Origin: Paraburkholderia piptadeniae
Lineage (GTDB): Bacteria; Pseudomonadota; Gammaproteobacteria; Burkholderiales; Burkholderiaceae
Length of the DNA stretch: 64,000 nucleotides
Assembly (NCBI RefSeq): GCF_900007165.1
Contig: NZ_CYGY02000030.1
Coordinates: 227,968-291,967 of the forward strand
Direction: 5' to 3'
The notes below the pieces were generated by a model. It saw only the letters and a list, made by a program, of their open reading frames with translations. It ran no database searches and was not told where the DNA came from. Below, one piece after another: positions 43,068-51,424 of this stretch (its first letter is position 1; the number at the start of each line of letters is the position of its first letter). The translations under genes and the position numbers were made by a program.

Positions 43068-44885
43068 ATGAGCGACAACTCTCACAAGCGGGACTTTTCC
43101 AGCAACGCACGATTGCCCGGCATTTCCGCGCTGGCGGCGGGCATCGGCTTTCTCAGCACGCTTGCGGCCTTCGTGCTGCTGAGCCTGATTCATCTGTTCA
43201 CCAACCTCTTTTTCTTCGGCAGCTTTTCGTTCGCCGATCGCTCGCCCGCGACGAATACGCTCGGCGTGTGGGTGATCGCGATTCCCGTCGTCGGCGGATT
43301 GATCGTCGGCATGATGGCGCGCTTCGGTTCCGAGAAGATTCGTGGCCACGGCATTCCCGAAGCGATCGAAGCGATTCTGTTCGGCAAGAGCCGCATGTCG
43401 CCGAAGGTCGCGGTGCTGAAGCCGTTGTCGTCGGGCATCGTGATCGGCAGCGGCGGTCCGTTCGGCGCGGAAGGCCCGATCATCATGACGGGCGGCGCGC
43501 TCGGCTCGCTGATCGCGCAGTGCGTGCGGCTGACCTCGGCGGAACGCAAGACGCTGCTCGTCGCGGGCGCCGCGGCGGGCATGACGGCCGTGTTCGGCAC
43601 GCCCGTTGCCGCCGTGCTGCTCGCCGTCGAACTGCTGCTTTTCGAATGGCGGCCGCGCAGCTTCCTGCCCGTCGCGCTGGCCTGCGCGGTCGCGGGCTTC
43701 GCGCGCGCAATCTTCTTCGGCACCGGTCCGCTGTTTCCGCTCGAAACGGCTGCGCCCACGGCCATTTCGCTGGTGTCGTGCGTGATCGCGGGATTGTTGT
43801 CGGGCGCGCTCGCGTCCGGTCTGTCGGCGGCGCTCTACAAGACGGAAGACCTGTTTCACAAGCTGCCCTTGCACTGGATGTGGTGGCCCGCGATCGGCGG
43901 CCTCGTCGTCGGCATCGGCGGCTTCATCGAGCCGCGCGCGCTCGGCGTCGGCTATGACGTGATCGGCGATCTGCTGCATCAACACATCGTCATCCAGGTC
44001 GCGATTGCGATTCTCGTCGTAAAAGCGGTGATCTGGGTGGTCGCGCTCGGCTCGGGCACGTCGGGCGGCGTGCTCGCGCCGTTGCTGATGCTGGGCGCGG
44101 GACTCGGCACCGTGCTCGCCCATGTGCTGCCGGGCAACGAGCCCGCGCTGTGGCCGCTCGTCTGCATGGCCGCGACGCTCGGCGCGACGCTGGGGGCGCC
44201 GCTCACCGCCATCGTGTTCGCGTTCGGCCTCACGCACGACGCCAATGCGCTGCTGCCGCTGCTCGCCGCGACGCTGGTCGCGCACGGCTTCGCGACCGTC
44301 GTGATGAAGCGCTCGATCATGACGGAAAAGATCGCGCGTCGCGGTTATCACATCTATCGCGAGTACGGCGTCGATCCGCTCGAACGGCATTACGTCGATG
44401 AAGTGATGACGCAAAAGGTCGACGCGATCGACGGCGCGGTTACTGTGGGCGACGCGCTTACGCAGTACTTCGGCGCGACGCAGAAGCGCCGCGCGTATCC
44501 CGTCGTGCGCGGCAACGGCATCGTGCTCGGCGTCGTCGATCGCGCGATGCTCGACGTCGTTCGCGAAGGCACGACGCGTCACACGCTAGATACGCCGCTT
44601 GCCGACATGCTGCAAGACCACTCGCTCGTCGTCGCGCTGCCCGACGAAACCTGCCGTCTCGTCGCCACGCGTCTTGCCGTGCACGATCTCGAACGGCTGC
44701 CCGTCGTCGCCGATCGCGATTCGATGCATCTGCTCGGCGTCGTGTCGCGCAGCGATCTCGTGAAGACTTCGTTCGCGCACTTCGAGGAAGAGCACAAGCG
44801 CGAGCGTTTTCGGCGCCTGACGTTCTCGTCCGGCAAGAAGCATTTCCCGCCCGTGCGCAAGACGCCGACGCATACGCACAGCTGA
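43068..44885 (+). CDS. ClC-family chloride channel/antiporter with C-terminal CBS domains
   Basis: A 605-residue inner-membrane protein. The ClC core covers about residues 20-440, with GHGIPEAIEAI, GSGGPFGAEGPIIMTGG (the gating glutamate of the GxEGP motif is retained) and GSGTSGGVLAPLLMLG. Two CBS domains follow (DEVMTQKVDAIDGA and later RLVATRLAVHDLERLPVVADR). The gating glutamate suggests a proton-coupled antiporter or gated channel for Cl-. It may be co-transcribed with marR (39 bp gap). Many bacterial ClC proteins lack CBS pairs, so nucleotide or ionic regulation is likely. A different anion cannot be excluded. Confidence 0.92.
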   Translation: MSDNSHKRDFSSNARLPGISALAAGIGFLSTLAAFVLLSLIHLFTNLFFFGSFSFADRSPATNTLGVWVIAIPVVGGLIVGMMARFGSEKIRGHGIPEAIEAILFGKSRMSPKVAVLKPLSSGIVIGSGGPFGAEGPIIMTGGALGSLIAQCVRLTSAERKTLLVAGAAAGMTAVFGTPVAAVLLAVELLLFEWRPRSFLPVALACAVAGFARAIFFGTGPLFPLETAAPTAISLVSCVIAGLLSGALASGLSAALYKTEDLFHKLPLHWMWWPAIGGLVVGIGGFIEPRALGVGYDVIGDLLHQHIVIQVAIAILVVKAVIWVVALGSGTSGGVLAPLLMLGAGLGTVLAHVLPGNEPALWPLVCMAATLGATLGAPLTAIVFAFGLTHDANALLPLLAATLVAHGFATVVMKRSIMTEKIARRGYHIYREYGVDPLERHYVDEVMTQKVDAIDGAVTVGDALTQYFGATQKRRAYPVVRGNGIVLGVVDRAMLDVVREGTTRHTLDTPLADMLQDHSLVVALPDETCRLVATRLAVHDLERLPVVADRDSMHLLGVVSRSDLVKTSFAHFEEEHKRERFRRLTFSSGKKHFPPVRKTPTHTHS

Positions 44886-45013
44886 CGCTCCCCTTTCTGC
44901 CGTCGATATTGCACGGCAAGTCGCGCGGCGCATCACACATACATCGCAAAAGAGCCGCGCGCCGGAACAGCCTTCCGGCACGTGACATCTAACTCCTCGA
45001 ATCGCATTCAAAC

Positions 45014-45040
45014 GCCTGCCCTTCATGACGATGGGCAGGC
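45014..45040 (+). repeat. 8-bp inverted repeat in the DUF4142 leader
   Basis: GCCTGCCC (45014-45021) and GGGCAGGC (45033-45040) are separated by 11 nt. It lies 26 nt before the DUF4142 start codon and could be a leader hairpin or an operator. Confidence 0.4.
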
Positions 45041-45066
45041 AACTTACCTTATCGAGGAGGCCTCAG

Positions 45067-45594
45067 ATGAAATCCACACGCTGGTTACTCTCCGCGCTTG
45101 CGCTGACAAGCGCTTGCGCCTGGGCTCAAGGCTCGGGCCCGACCGATCCGCAGATCGCCGCGATCGTGGTCGCCGCGAATCAGGCCGACATCGACGCCGG
45201 CAAGCTCGCCGAGTCGAAGACGAATTCGAAAGACGTAAAGGCATTCGCGCAGCAGATGGTCAAGGACCATACGGGCGTCAACAAGGCCGCCGTCGATCTC
45301 GTGCAGAAGCTCGGCGTCAAGCCCGAAGCGAATCCCACCAGCGACAGCCTCAAACAGGGAGGCGAAACGAACATCGCGAACCTGAAGACGCTGCAAGGCG
45401 CGAAGTTCGACCGTGCGTATATCGATCACGAAGTGACCTATCACCAGGACGTAATCGACGCGCTCGACAAGACGCTGATTCCGAGCGCACAGAACGCCGA
45501 GCTCAAAGCACTGCTGGTGAAAGTCAGGCCCGCGTTCGTCGCGCATCTGGAGCACGCGAAGATGGTGCGGTCGTCGCTGCCGCAGGCGCAATGA
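45067..45594 (+). CDS. DUF4142 secreted or periplasmic protein
   Basis: A 175-residue protein with a signal peptide (residues 1-20, ending CAWA). The mature part is helical, with the DUF4142 marks ANQADIDAGKLAESKTNSKDVKAFAQQMVKDH, KFDRAYIDHEVTYHQDVIDALD and VRPAFVAHLEHAK. The family has a ferritin-like helical bundle; its function is unknown, but His/Glu/Asp residues could bind metal. A strong ribosome site GAGGAGGCC precedes ATG 45067. It overlaps the cupredoxin start by ATGA, so it is the first gene of a coupled DUF4142-cupredoxin-sigma set. Confidence 0.9.
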   Translation: MKSTRWLLSALALTSACAWAQGSGPTDPQIAAIVVAANQADIDAGKLAESKTNSKDVKAFAQQMVKDHTGVNKAAVDLVQKLGVKPEANPTSDSLKQGGETNIANLKTLQGAKFDRAYIDHEVTYHQDVIDALDKTLIPSAQNAELKALLVKVRPAFVAHLEHAKMVRSSLPQAQ

Positions 45595-45923
45595 ACCGCG
45601 TGCGCAATGCCGTGCGCTGCGCGTGCACGCTGGCGTTGTTCGCCGCCGCAACGCCGGCGCTGGCGGGCACCTATGTCGTGACGATCGAGCAGATGCGCTT
45701 CAATCCGCCGACACTGACCGTGCATCGCGGCGACGAGGTCGTATGGGTCAACAAGGACCTCGTCGCCCACACCGCGAGCACCGACGCGAAGGGCTTCGAT
45801 TCGAAGAGCATTGCGCCCGATGCGTCATGGCGCTACAAGGTAGGGAAGCCCGGCCGCTATGCGTACCGCTGCATCTTTCATCCGACGATGCATGGGACAC
45901 TGATCGTCGAGCCGGCGCCATGA
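45591..45923 (+). CDS. Periplasmic cupredoxin (amicyanin/plastocyanin-like)
   Basis: A 110-residue precursor with a signal peptide ending ALA (1-25). The type-1 copper ligands are visible: His60 in LVAHTAST, and the C-terminal loop Cys94-x2-His97-x2-Met100 in CIFHPTMHG. This tight spacing matches amicyanin-type loops. It would carry electrons or bind Cu in the periplasm. ATG 45591 overlaps the DUF4142 stop, and the stop overlaps the sigma-factor start. The partner redox enzyme is not in the neighbourhood. Confidence 0.92.
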   Translation: MNRVRNAVRCACTLALFAAATPALAGTYVVTIEQMRFNPPTLTVHRGDEVVWVNKDLVAHTASTDAKGFDSKSIAPDASWRYKVGKPGRYAYRCIFHPTMHGTLIVEPAP

Positions 45924-46669
45924 CGACATGTGAATACGTGAGGAACGACACGATGGACGGCACGATTGCCGATATCCGGACGAAACCGCGGACGAATCCG
46001 CTATCCGATGACGACGCGGACATTGTGCGCCGCATCGTAGCGGGTGAGCGCGCCGCGTTCGAACTGCTGATGCGCCGCTACAACCGGCGTCTCTATCGGC
46101 TCGCGCGCGCGACGCTGCGCAACGATGCGGAAGCGGAAGACGCGTTGCAGGACGCGTATCTGAACGCATACCGCGCGATCACGCAGTTTCGCGGCGATGC
46201 GCAACTCTTCACGTGGCTATCGCGTCTCGTGCTGAACGAATGCTTCGCGAGGATGCGCCGCGATGCACGCCGCCAGAACCTGCTACCGATGCTGCACGAT
46301 TGTCCCGACGACGAGCAGATGTCCACCGCCATGCACACCATGAACGCCCATCACGACAGCGCCCCTGATCATGCGGCCGCCCGCGCGGAAATCCGCGCGC
46401 TGCTGGAGCGCAAACTCGACGCACTGCCTGCAAGCTTTCGCACCGTGTTCATGCTGAGATCGGTCGAAGAGTTGAGCGTCGAAGAAACGGCGCAGTGCCT
46501 CGACATTCCCGAAGCCACCGTGCGAAGCCGTCATTTCAGGGCTAAAGTGTTATTGCGTGAATCGCTTGCCGAGGAAGTCGAGAAGATCGGTCCGGAGATT
46601 TTCGAGTTCGGCGGCGCGCATTGCGATCGCATCGTCGCAACGGTGCTGGAGCGCTTGCGCGAGTTGTAG
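45920..46669 (+). CDS. ECF-type RNA polymerase sigma factor
   Basis: A 249-residue sigma-70 family protein. Region 2 is RAAFELLMRRYNRRLYRLARATLRNDAEAEDALQDAYLNAYRAITQF with FTWLSRLVLNECFARMRRDARR; region 4 is LPASFRTVFMLRSVEELSVEETAQCLDIPEATVRSRHFRAKVLLRE. A short C-terminal extension follows (EEVEKIGPEIFEFGGAHCDRIV). ATG 45920 overlaps the cupredoxin stop; ATG 45953 is an alternative with GAGG upstream. No anti-sigma gene is adjacent, which is unusual, so control may be by the C-terminal extension or a distant partner. Likely targets include the upstream operon. Confidence 0.92.
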   Translation: MTTCEYVRNDTMDGTIADIRTKPRTNPLSDDDADIVRRIVAGERAAFELLMRRYNRRLYRLARATLRNDAEAEDALQDAYLNAYRAITQFRGDAQLFTWLSRLVLNECFARMRRDARRQNLLPMLHDCPDDEQMSTAMHTMNAHHDSAPDHAAARAEIRALLERKLDALPASFRTVFMLRSVEELSVEETAQCLDIPEATVRSRHFRAKVLLRESLAEEVEKIGPEIFEFGGAHCDRIVATVLERLREL

Positions 46670-46685
46670 CGATCGTGGTGCTTGG

Positions 46686-46820
46686 GATCAGCGTAAGCGC
46701 TAAAGCGCTAACCCTGATCGACTGCTCTGCTTGGGACCCGAGTAAGCGCTAAAGCGCTAACTCGGGTCGACCGCTCTGCGTGGGACCAGCGTAAGCGCTG
46801 AAGCGCTAACGCTGGTCGAC
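46686..46820. repeat. Three 49-bp tandem hairpin repeats
   Basis: Units start at 46686, 46735 and 46784. Each has an 8-bp outer stem, then an 18-nt core, TAAGCGCTAAAGCGCTAA (one base differs in unit 3), then the outer-stem complement. The outer arms are GATCAGCG/CCCTGATC (one mismatch), GACCCGAG/CTCGGGTC (perfect) and GACCAGCG/CGCTGGTC (perfect). Arms differ between units while pairing is kept. The core AGCGCT is self-complementary. A linker like CGACCGCTCTGCGTGG joins units. It ends about 12 nt before the ATG at 46833, so it may act in its leader RNA. Not CRISPR: no non-repetitive spacer set. Confidence 0.9.
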
Positions 46821-46832
46821 AGGAGAAAGATC

Positions 46833-47189
46833 ATGGCGCGAAGAAGTGGCTTGTTCGTGTGGGTCGTCATCGCCAGTGCGCTCGCCAGCGTGAGCGTACA
46901 AGCGCAGCAACAGATACGCATCCAATCGGGCACCTACGGCGCGAATTGCGGCGCGGCGCCCGGCAACGTCACGCGCGACCTGGCGAGCCGTTGCGATTCA
47001 CACGCGACGTGCCGCTACATCGTGAACGCGAAGCTCGATCTCAAGCCGCATCCGTCATGTGCCGCCGACTTCGTCGCCGAATGGTCGTGCGACCATCGCG
47101 AGTTTCATCGCGCGATGCTGAGCGCCGGAGCAGGCAACGGCAGTTCGTTGATGATCACGTGCGTGCCTTCGACGGGCGCAGGCAAGTAA
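46833..47189 (+). CDS. Small secreted cysteine-rich protein, lectin-like
   Basis: A 118-residue protein with signal peptide (1-24, ending VQA) and six cysteines (39, 54, 60, 76, 86, 110). The pattern YGANCG, then CDSHATCRYIV and later CAADFVAEWSC, resembles SUEL/galactose-binding-lectin-like domains found in some proteobacterial secreted proteins; function is not known. The ribosome site is GACAGGAGAAAGATC directly after the third hairpin repeat. It follows the sigma-factor gene on the same strand. Confidence 0.75.
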   Translation: MARRSGLFVWVVIASALASVSVQAQQQIRIQSGTYGANCGAAPGNVTRDLASRCDSHATCRYIVNAKLDLKPHPSCAADFVAEWSCDHREFHRAMLSAGAGNGSSLMITCVPSTGAGK

Positions 47190-47213
47190 CACACAAACGA
47201 GCCCACAAGCGCT

Positions 47214-49283
47214 TCAGAGATCGAGCGTCAGGCTGGCGTTCTCCCCTTCGACGACGGGATGCGCCATGCAGATCAATGCGTAGCCGTTCTCGACCTCCGC
47301 TTCCACCGCGCCGTCATACGCGAACTCGCCCGACAACACCTTCGTCGAGCACGCGCCGCACATGCCCGAGCGGCAGCTCGACTGCGCTTCGATGCCGTTC
47401 TTCTCCGCGAATTCGAGCAGGCTGCCGTGCTTCGGCAGCCATTGGACCGTGCGTCGCGAGCGCGCGAATGTCACCTGCGCGCCGCCCTTTTCGTCTTCCG
47501 TTGCCGCATGCTCCGCCGTTTGAACGGCAGTGATTGTGCGCTTTACGCTCGCGGGTCCAAACGCTTCGAAGCGAATGCGTTCGTCGGCGACATTCAATGC
47601 GCGCAGCCCTTCGTACAGATCGCGCATGAACTGCTCGGGGCCGCAGAGATAGAAGTCGTAGTCGTCGAAAGGCAGTGCGCGTTTCAGTTCGGCAATGCTC
47701 ACGCGGCCTTGCGTCACGCCATCGGCAGACGCGCTCGCCGCGCTGTCGAACAGATGCATCGACACGGACGGATTGCGCGCCGCGATCTCCTTCAGATGCG
47801 CACTGAACGGCCGCTCGCGATCGCTGCGCGCGCCATGAAAGAAGAACACGGGCTTCGCATGCGCTGCGTCGCCCGCGCGCGCTTGCAGGTCGTGATGCAG
47901 CATCGCGATCATCGGCGTGATGCCGATGCCGGCGGAAATGAACACGGCCGGGCGCGGGCTGGCCGCGTCGTAGACGAACGCGCCGCGCGGCGCCATCGCT
48001 TCGATCTCCATGCCCGTCGCGAGATGCTCGTGCAACCAGTTCGACGCCACGCCCTCGCGCTTCACGCTGATCCGGTAACGACGCGCATCGTGCGCATCGG
48101 AGAGCGTGTAGGTGCGCGTCAACGGCGCGTCATGACCATCGGTGGGAATGCGGATCGGCAGATACTGTCCCGGCTGATACGCGGCCAACGGCGCGCCGTC
48201 CGTCGATTCGAAATAGAACGAGCGAATGGACGGCGTTTCTTCGACGACGGCCGCAACCTTCAGCTTGTGCCACGGCGACGCGGCCACCTGCTTGCTCTCC
48301 TTGCTGATGGTGTTGAAGGCCGCCGCGAATTGCGGCGCGTATTCGACTTCGGACCAGCGAAACGGCAACACGCCCTTGCTGCGCCGCACCTCTTGCACAT
48401 GAAATCGCACGAGCCGCTCCGCACCTTCGAACGCCGTCAGTTCGGGGCCTTGCCAGATGATTTCGGCGAGCACGGCGAGATACAGCAGATCGCCCGTCGC
48501 GAAGTCGATGAAGAGCAGTCCTGCGCGCGGATCGTGCAGCAGATTACCGATCGTATTGAAGAACTTGTTGCCGCTGAAATCGGGCGTGGTCAGTGTCGCA
48601 GCATCGTCGATGCGCACGAAGCCCGGCGCGCCGCCGCGATGCGAGACGTCGACGCCACGCGCGAAACCGGCGTCGTCGGCCGTGTTCGCGCTCGCGATAT
48701 AGAACGTGTCGGCGCGCGAGAGCAGCGCCCGGTCCGCGTCGCTCAGTTGCGTCGCGATCTCTTGCGGAGCGTATGCCGCATTCGCAGCCCGTTCGATGAA
48801 CGTCGGCTTGCGGCCCTGGATGTACTTCGCGCAATTGCCGAAGCTCTGGCTCACTTCAAGCGTGACGGTGCCGCCATCGACCGCCGTCACCACGCCGTTG
48901 ATCCTGTTGCGCCGCCGCGTATGCGGCTGAATGCCGAGCCCACCGATCAGCGCGCCCGTCTGCCAGCGTCCGTCGAGCGGATCGCCGGGCAATGCGCCGC
49001 CGTCGATGCGCAGCGTGCGCGCATCCGGCGACGACACGAAGCCCGGCTCGCCCACGCGCACGGTCGCCCACGGCTGCCCGCTCGCATCGACGCCGCCGAA
49101 GATCATGAACGGCTGCTGCGCGTAAAACTCGCGATGCTGATCGGGCATGTAGCGGCGAATGCCGCGGCGGCCCGAGGAATCCGCCTGGCTGTCCACGCCT
49201 GCGAGCCGCTGCGCGGCCAGTTCGTCGGCATGAAACGGCGAGGCTTCGATGCCCCAGCCGATCAGAGGAATGAAATCGGACAT
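47214..49283 (-). CDS. Three-part oxidoreductase: FMN-binding split barrel, FAD/NAD reductase and [2Fe-2S] ferredoxin domains
   Basis: A 689-residue flavoprotein. The N-terminal half (about 1-320) is a pyridoxamine-phosphate-oxidase-like FMN split barrel (FMIFGGVDASGQPWATVRVG, PDFSGNKFFNTIGNLLHDPRAGLLFID). Residues about 330-590 are a ferredoxin reductase: FAD segment RTYTLSDAHDARRYRISVKREG and NAD segment VFISAGIGITPMIAML with DDYDFYLCGPEQFM. The last about 85 residues hold a plant-type [2Fe-2S] domain (CRSGMCGACSTK and a later CMAHP). It probably moves electrons from NAD(P)H through the cluster to a substrate at the FMN site. A GST gene lies upstream on the same strand, with a divergent LysR. 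Substrate unknown. Confidence 0.9.
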   Translation of the reverse strand: MSDFIPLIGWGIEASPFHADELAAQRLAGVDSQADSSGRRGIRRYMPDQHREFYAQQPFMIFGGVDASGQPWATVRVGEPGFVSSPDARTLRIDGGALPGDPLDGRWQTGALIGGLGIQPHTRRRNRINGVVTAVDGGTVTLEVSQSFGNCAKYIQGRKPTFIERAANAAYAPQEIATQLSDADRALLSRADTFYIASANTADDAGFARGVDVSHRGGAPGFVRIDDAATLTTPDFSGNKFFNTIGNLLHDPRAGLLFIDFATGDLLYLAVLAEIIWQGPELTAFEGAERLVRFHVQEVRRSKGVLPFRWSEVEYAPQFAAAFNTISKESKQVAASPWHKLKVAAVVEETPSIRSFYFESTDGAPLAAYQPGQYLPIRIPTDGHDAPLTRTYTLSDAHDARRYRISVKREGVASNWLHEHLATGMEIEAMAPRGAFVYDAASPRPAVFISAGIGITPMIAMLHHDLQARAGDAAHAKPVFFFHGARSDRERPFSAHLKEIAARNPSVSMHLFDSAASASADGVTQGRVSIAELKRALPFDDYDFYLCGPEQFMRDLYEGLRALNVADERIRFEAFGPASVKRTITAVQTAEHAATEDEKGGAQVTFARSRRTVQWLPKHGSLLEFAEKNGIEAQSSCRSGMCGACSTKVLSGEFAYDGAVEAEVENGYALICMAHPVVEGENASLTLDL

Positions 49284-49343
49284 GATGCAGCTCCCGCGTC
49301 GCGGTACGTGAGGACGATGTGAATCAGACGTGCGGTGGAATCC

Positions 49344-49985
49344 TCACGCGGCAAGCAACCCCGCCTTCGTAACCGGCATCGCGACGAAACGCGGCAGCGC
49401 CTCGACGCGGCGCAGCCACGCGCGGATGTGCGGATACGGTTCGAGCGACACGCCGCCTTCCGGCGCATGCGCGATGTACGTGTGCGCGGCGATGTCGGCA
49501 ATCGTCACGTGCTCGCCGGCGGCGAACGGCTTCGTCGCCAGCTCGCGGTCGATCACGTCGAACAGCTTCGCCGCGATGCCCTTCGCCGTTTCGTGATCGA
49601 GCGGCGCGCCGAACACGGTGACGAGACGCGCCGCGCACGGACCATACGCAATCTGTCCCGCCGCCAGCGACAGCCAGCGCTGCACGGCGGCCGCACCGAG
49701 CGGATCGTCGGGCAGCCACGACGGGTCGCCATAGCGCTTCGCCAGATACACGAGAATCGCGTTCGAATCGAACAGCGTCACGTCGCCGTCCTGGATGGTC
49801 GGCACCTGGCCGAACGGGTTGAGCGCCAGATACTCGGGCTTGCGGTTGTCGCCCGCGCGCATGTCGAGTTCGATCACTTCGAACGGCAGATCGAGCAAAG
49901 TCAGGAACAGCTTCACGCGATGGCCGTGACCCGAAAGCAGGGTCGTGTACAGGCGGATCGGCTGGGCGGGCTTGGCAGCGGGCAT
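49344..49985 (-). CDS. Glutathione S-transferase-family protein
   Basis: A 213-residue cytosolic GST: the N-terminal thioredoxin-like domain (RLYTTLLSGHGHRVKLFLTLLDLPFEVIELD, NPFGQVPTIQDGDVTLFDSNAILVYLAKRYG) and C-terminal helical domain (LFDVIDRELATKPFAAGEHVTIADIAAHTY). ATG 49985 has GGAG upstream; the frame to 50027 adds 14 residues. It precedes the FMN/FAD/ferredoxin gene by 60 bp, so the two are likely one unit, and it is divergent from lysR. Confidence 0.92.
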   Translation of the reverse strand: MPAAKPAQPIRLYTTLLSGHGHRVKLFLTLLDLPFEVIELDMRAGDNRKPEYLALNPFGQVPTIQDGDVTLFDSNAILVYLAKRYGDPSWLPDDPLGAAAVQRWLSLAAGQIAYGPCAARLVTVFGAPLDHETAKGIAAKLFDVIDRELATKPFAAGEHVTIADIAAHTYIAHAPEGGVSLEPYPHIRAWLRRVEALPRFVAMPVTKAGLLAA

Positions 49986-50118
49986 CGATAGCTCCAGGTT
50001 CGGTGGCGATGGACAGTGAATGGACAATGAAACGACAGCCTCAGGTTAGCGTGCGCTGCCCGCGCGCAGAAGACTGATAACCTTGGAAACATAATCCCTC
50101 GAAAGTGGACAATCGATC

Positions 50119-51027
50119 ATGACGGACGTGCGCGACGTAAACCTGAACCGGCTGGCCGTCTTCGTCGCCGTCGTCGAGGCGGGCTCGCTGACGGCGGCCG
50201 CCGCGCGCCTCGGGCTCGCGAAGACGATGGTCAGCACGCACATGCAGCGGCTCGAAGCGGAGGTCGGCGCGAGCCTGCTCGCGCGCACGACGCGGCGGCT
50301 CCGCGTCACCGAGTCGGGACGCGCGTTCTACGACGCAAGCGTCAAGATCCTGCGCACCGCCGAGGAAGCGCTCGCCGAAATCGGCGGCGAAGAAGCGCCC
50401 GTGCGCGGCACGCTACGCGTCAGTTCGCCGATCGACTACGGCACGCTCGCCGTCGCGCCCGTGCTGGTCGAGCTGCGCCGAGCGCATCCGCAACTCGATA
50501 TCGAACTGCTCTGCAGCGATCATCTCGTCGATCTGATCGCGGATGGCATCGACGTCGCGATTCGTCTCGGACGGCTCGCCGACTCCAACTATCGCGCGGT
50601 GAGGCTGGGCAGCTTCGAGAAGTGGGTCGTGGCGAGCCCGCAGTTCATCGAGACCTGGGGCGAGCCGCGCACGCCCGCCGAGCTGCCCGCGTTGCCGTTC
50701 GTCGCGCTCACCGTGTTGCCGCGTCCGCAGACGCTCGATTTGCGCCATACGGATGGCGGCACGCAGAGCGTGCGGTGCGAGAACGCGTTCCTCGTCAACA
50801 CGGCCGAGGCCGCGCGCGCCGCGACGCTCGCGGGCGGCGGCATTGGACTGCTGACGGATTTTTCGATTGCCGCGGATGTCGCCGCGGGACGGCTCGTGCG
50901 ACTGTTGCACGAGTGGTCGACGGAGCCCGCCGGCATTCAGGCCGTCTTCCCGCCGACACAGCACACGCCGCCGAAAGTGCGCGCGCTGATCGACACGTTC
51001 AGGATGCATCTCGCGCGCAACGGGTGA
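50119..51027 (+). CDS. LysR-family transcriptional regulator
   Basis: A 302-residue LysR protein: N-terminal helix-turn-helix (LNRLAVFVAVVEAGSLTAAAARLGLAKTMVSTHMQRLEAEVGASLLARTTRRL) and co-inducer domain (about 90-300). It is divergent from the GST/oxidoreductase genes across a 133-bp region that should hold both promoters; an AGGTTA/TAACCT pair lies there (50044-50049 and 50080-50085). LysR proteins usually control the divergent operon, so a detoxification or oxidation regulon is likely; the inducer is unknown. Confidence 0.93.
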   Translation: MTDVRDVNLNRLAVFVAVVEAGSLTAAAARLGLAKTMVSTHMQRLEAEVGASLLARTTRRLRVTESGRAFYDASVKILRTAEEALAEIGGEEAPVRGTLRVSSPIDYGTLAVAPVLVELRRAHPQLDIELLCSDHLVDLIADGIDVAIRLGRLADSNYRAVRLGSFEKWVVASPQFIETWGEPRTPAELPALPFVALTVLPRPQTLDLRHTDGGTQSVRCENAFLVNTAEAARAATLAGGGIGLLTDFSIAADVAAGRLVRLLHEWSTEPAGIQAVFPPTQHTPPKVRALIDTFRMHLARNG

Positions 51028-51069
51028 TGATTGCGCGCCGTTCGAACGATGAACGGCGTGCGCCGCTGC

Positions 51070-51219
51070 CGTTGGGCTTCGCGCTTTGTTCCCAGGCGAT
51101 CCAGCAAAAGTCGAACGACTGATTGTGGCGCCTCTTGCGCGGGCCCGCAGTTCTTCCCATTCGGCTCGCAACGCGTTTTCGTCGGTGACGATCTCGTACT
51201 GCGAATGCGTGTGCTTCAT
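51070..51219 (-). pseudogene. GNAT acetyltransferase N-terminal remnant with a frameshift
   Basis: ATG 51219 (with GAGG just upstream) starts a short peptide, MKHTHSQYEIVTDENALRAE and WEELRARA, which then loses sense. Shifting one base at about 51137 restores HNQSFDFCWIAWEQSAK, the next conserved block of GNAT-type acetyltransferases (family pattern: FQSFDWCWLAWE). Similarity ends near 51070, next to the lysR stop, so the rest of the gene is missing. The identification of the family is by eye only. Confidence 0.55.
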
Positions 51220-51424
51220 CGATGCCTCACGACAAACAGCCGCACGCGCGTCGCGCAAGGGACGCCGCGTGCGCAGTGGCGCCGCGTGTTGGCAAGTGTG
51301 TGCGTGGTGTGTGCGTGGCCGTACGGTTGCACGCGTTTCGAAAGTGGCGCGCCCGGATTCTCTTCCGCGAGCCTCGGGCAATCGTCCAGCCTCCGCTTTT
51401 CCGTACCGGAAATCATCTAGCAAT

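Noticed and set aside
42660..44582. 640-codon minus-strand frame over marR and the ClC gene
   Set aside because: Shadow of two well-supported plus-strand genes; composition is His/Arg/Ala-rich with no domain.
46686..46820. Possible CRISPR array
   Set aside because: The 49-bp units have variable arms that pair with each other rather than unrelated spacers, and there are only three units and no cas genes.
47259..49322. 687-codon plus-strand frame over the three-domain oxidoreductase
   Set aside because: Antisense shadow of a long high-GC gene; no motif and no ribosome site.
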